Shown here in pieces: positions 63,282-64,000 of a DNA stretch of 64,000 bases (position 1 is the first letter of the stretch; each line of letters opens with the position of its first letter). This DNA is from Thermomonas beijingensis (GTDB lineage Bacteria > Pseudomonadota > Gammaproteobacteria > Xanthomonadales > Xanthomonadaceae): contig NZ_JAIQDJ010000002.1 in the NCBI RefSeq assembly GCF_020034655.1, positions 62,001 through 126,000 on the forward strand, given 5' to 3'. Both the position numbers and the translations under genes were made by a program. The notes under the pieces are model-generated. The model ran no database searches, had not been told where the DNA came from, and saw only the letters and a list, made by a program, of their open reading frames with translations.

Positions 63282-64000
63282 ATGGATTGTTGCAGGGCGA
63301 AGTAGTCCTGGTGACCGGCGCATCGCGCGGGATCGGTGCGGCGATTGCCTATACGCTGGCCGCACAGGGCGCAACCGTGATCGGTACCGCCACATCGGAT
63401 GCTGGCGCGCAAGCGATCGGCGAGCGCTTGGCTGCTGCGGGTGGCCACGGCCGCCGTTTGAACGTCAATGAAGCGGGCGCAATCGAAGCGTTGGTGGAGG
63501 CGGTATCCAGCGAATTTGGCAATATCTCCATTCTGGTCAACAACGCCGGCATCACCCGCGACAACTTGTTGATGCGGATGAAAGATGAGGATTGGCAGGT
63601 CATCCTCGATACCAATCTGACCTCCGTGTTCCGTGCCTCCAAAGCCGTGCTGCGCGGGATGATGAAGGCGCGCAAGGGCCGCATCATCAATATCGCCTCC
63701 GTCATCGGGCTGACCGGCAATGCCGGGCAGGCCAACTACGCCGCGGCCAAGGCCGGCATCATCGCGTTTTCCAAATCGTTGGCCAAGGAAATCGGCTCGC
63801 GCGGGATCACCGTGAATGTGGTGGCCCCCGGTTTCATTGCCACCGATATGACCGCCGACCTGCCGGATGCGGCCAAGGACGCGATGCTGGGCCAGATCGC
63901 GCTGGGCCGCTTGGGCGAGCCGGCCGATATTGCCAATGCGGTGGCCTTCCTTGCCAGTCCCAGCGCCAGCTACATCACCGGCGAAACCCTGCACGTCAAC
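63278..64000 (+). CDS. fabG: 3-oxoacyl-ACP reductase, 3' end beyond the window
   Basis: NADPH-dependent short-chain dehydrogenase that reduces the 3-oxoacyl-ACP. The first 241 codons are in the window. The cofactor loop is TGASRGIG (residues 13-20), NNAG at 88-91, and the catalytic residues are S141, Y154 and K158 (YAAAK). ITGETLHVN at the end shows only a few codons are missing. Coupled to fabD by ATGA. Confidence 0.96.
   Translation, partial: MNGLLQGEVVLVTGASRGIGAAIAYTLAAQGATVIGTATSDAGAQAIGERLAAAGGHGRRLNVNEAGAIEALVEAVSSEFGNISILVNNAGITRDNLLMRMKDEDWQVILDTNLTSVFRASKAVLRGMMKARKGRIINIASVIGLTGNAGQANYAAAKAGIIAFSKSLAKEIGSRGITVNVVAPGFIATDMTADLPDAAKDAMLGQIALGRLGEPADIANAVAFLASPSASYITGETLHVN

Overview
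The window is a stretch of gammaproteobacterial chromosome with moderately high GC. The gene content and order point to the Xanthomonadales/Lysobacteraceae: a pilGHIJ-chp twitching cluster beside gshB, a nudE-cysQ-mazG run, lgt-thyA, the lptD-surA-pdxA-rsmA-apaG-apaH operon facing folA, a suf operon led by an Rrf2 regulator, dnaX-ybaB-recR, and yceD-rpmF-fabH-fabD-fabG. This placement is inferred from gene content and order; no similarity search was run. Coding is dense. No insertion sequence, prophage or CRISPR array was seen, and no stretch over 300 bases lacks a gene. The only RNA gene found is one tRNA-Ser(GGA).

Layout. 1-11.9 kb: 3'-truncated gshB (minus), then the Chp chemosensory operon for type IV pili, pilG-pilH-pilI-pilJ-chpA-chpB-chpC. 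11.9-16.3 kb: rsmE and bioA (minus), nudE-cysQ-mazG (plus). 16.3-19 kb: a small variable patch with an S9-peptidase remnant, a secreted Cys-rich orphan, a DUF486 membrane protein, and a response regulator with a membrane-free histidine kinase. 19-22.5 kb: a MacAB-like efflux operon. 22.6-29.6 kb: dgkA, terC, lgt-thyA, a GT2-GT39-ChbG deacetylase operon, folA. 29.8-37 kb: outer-membrane biogenesis and rRNA maturation operon (lptD to apaH) with a CsaA-like gene inserted. 37-41.5 kb: HDAC-like hydrolase, PduO-type cobalamin adenosyltransferase with a DUF6580 membrane protein, and two ubiquinone hydroxylases. 41.6-44.9 kb: SH3-M48 metalloprotease and a CHASE2 protein. 45-50.3 kb: suf operon. 50.4-53.6 kb: tRNA-Ser and dnaX-ybaB-recR-HIT. 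53.6-59 kb: MoxR-DUF58-TgpA operon and a GT39. 59-64 kb: maf, a coiled-coil protein, and yceD-rpmF-fabHDG with fabG cut by the window edge.

Most unusual is the Chp system. ChpA carries about 320 residues of five-residue EAERV-type repeats, encoded by a 15-bp tandem DNA repeat, between its second and third Hpt domains. The CheB homologue has lost all three expected catalytic residues. No CheR/PilK methyltransferase gene lies in the cluster. PilI has a long low-complexity N-terminal extension. Together these suggest a Chp pathway that no longer uses reversible receptor methylation and has a greatly lengthened kinase. Other points worth checking are the Cys-pentad secreted protein, the adenosyltransferase-DUF6580 pair, and the CHASE2 protein without a recognisable output domain.
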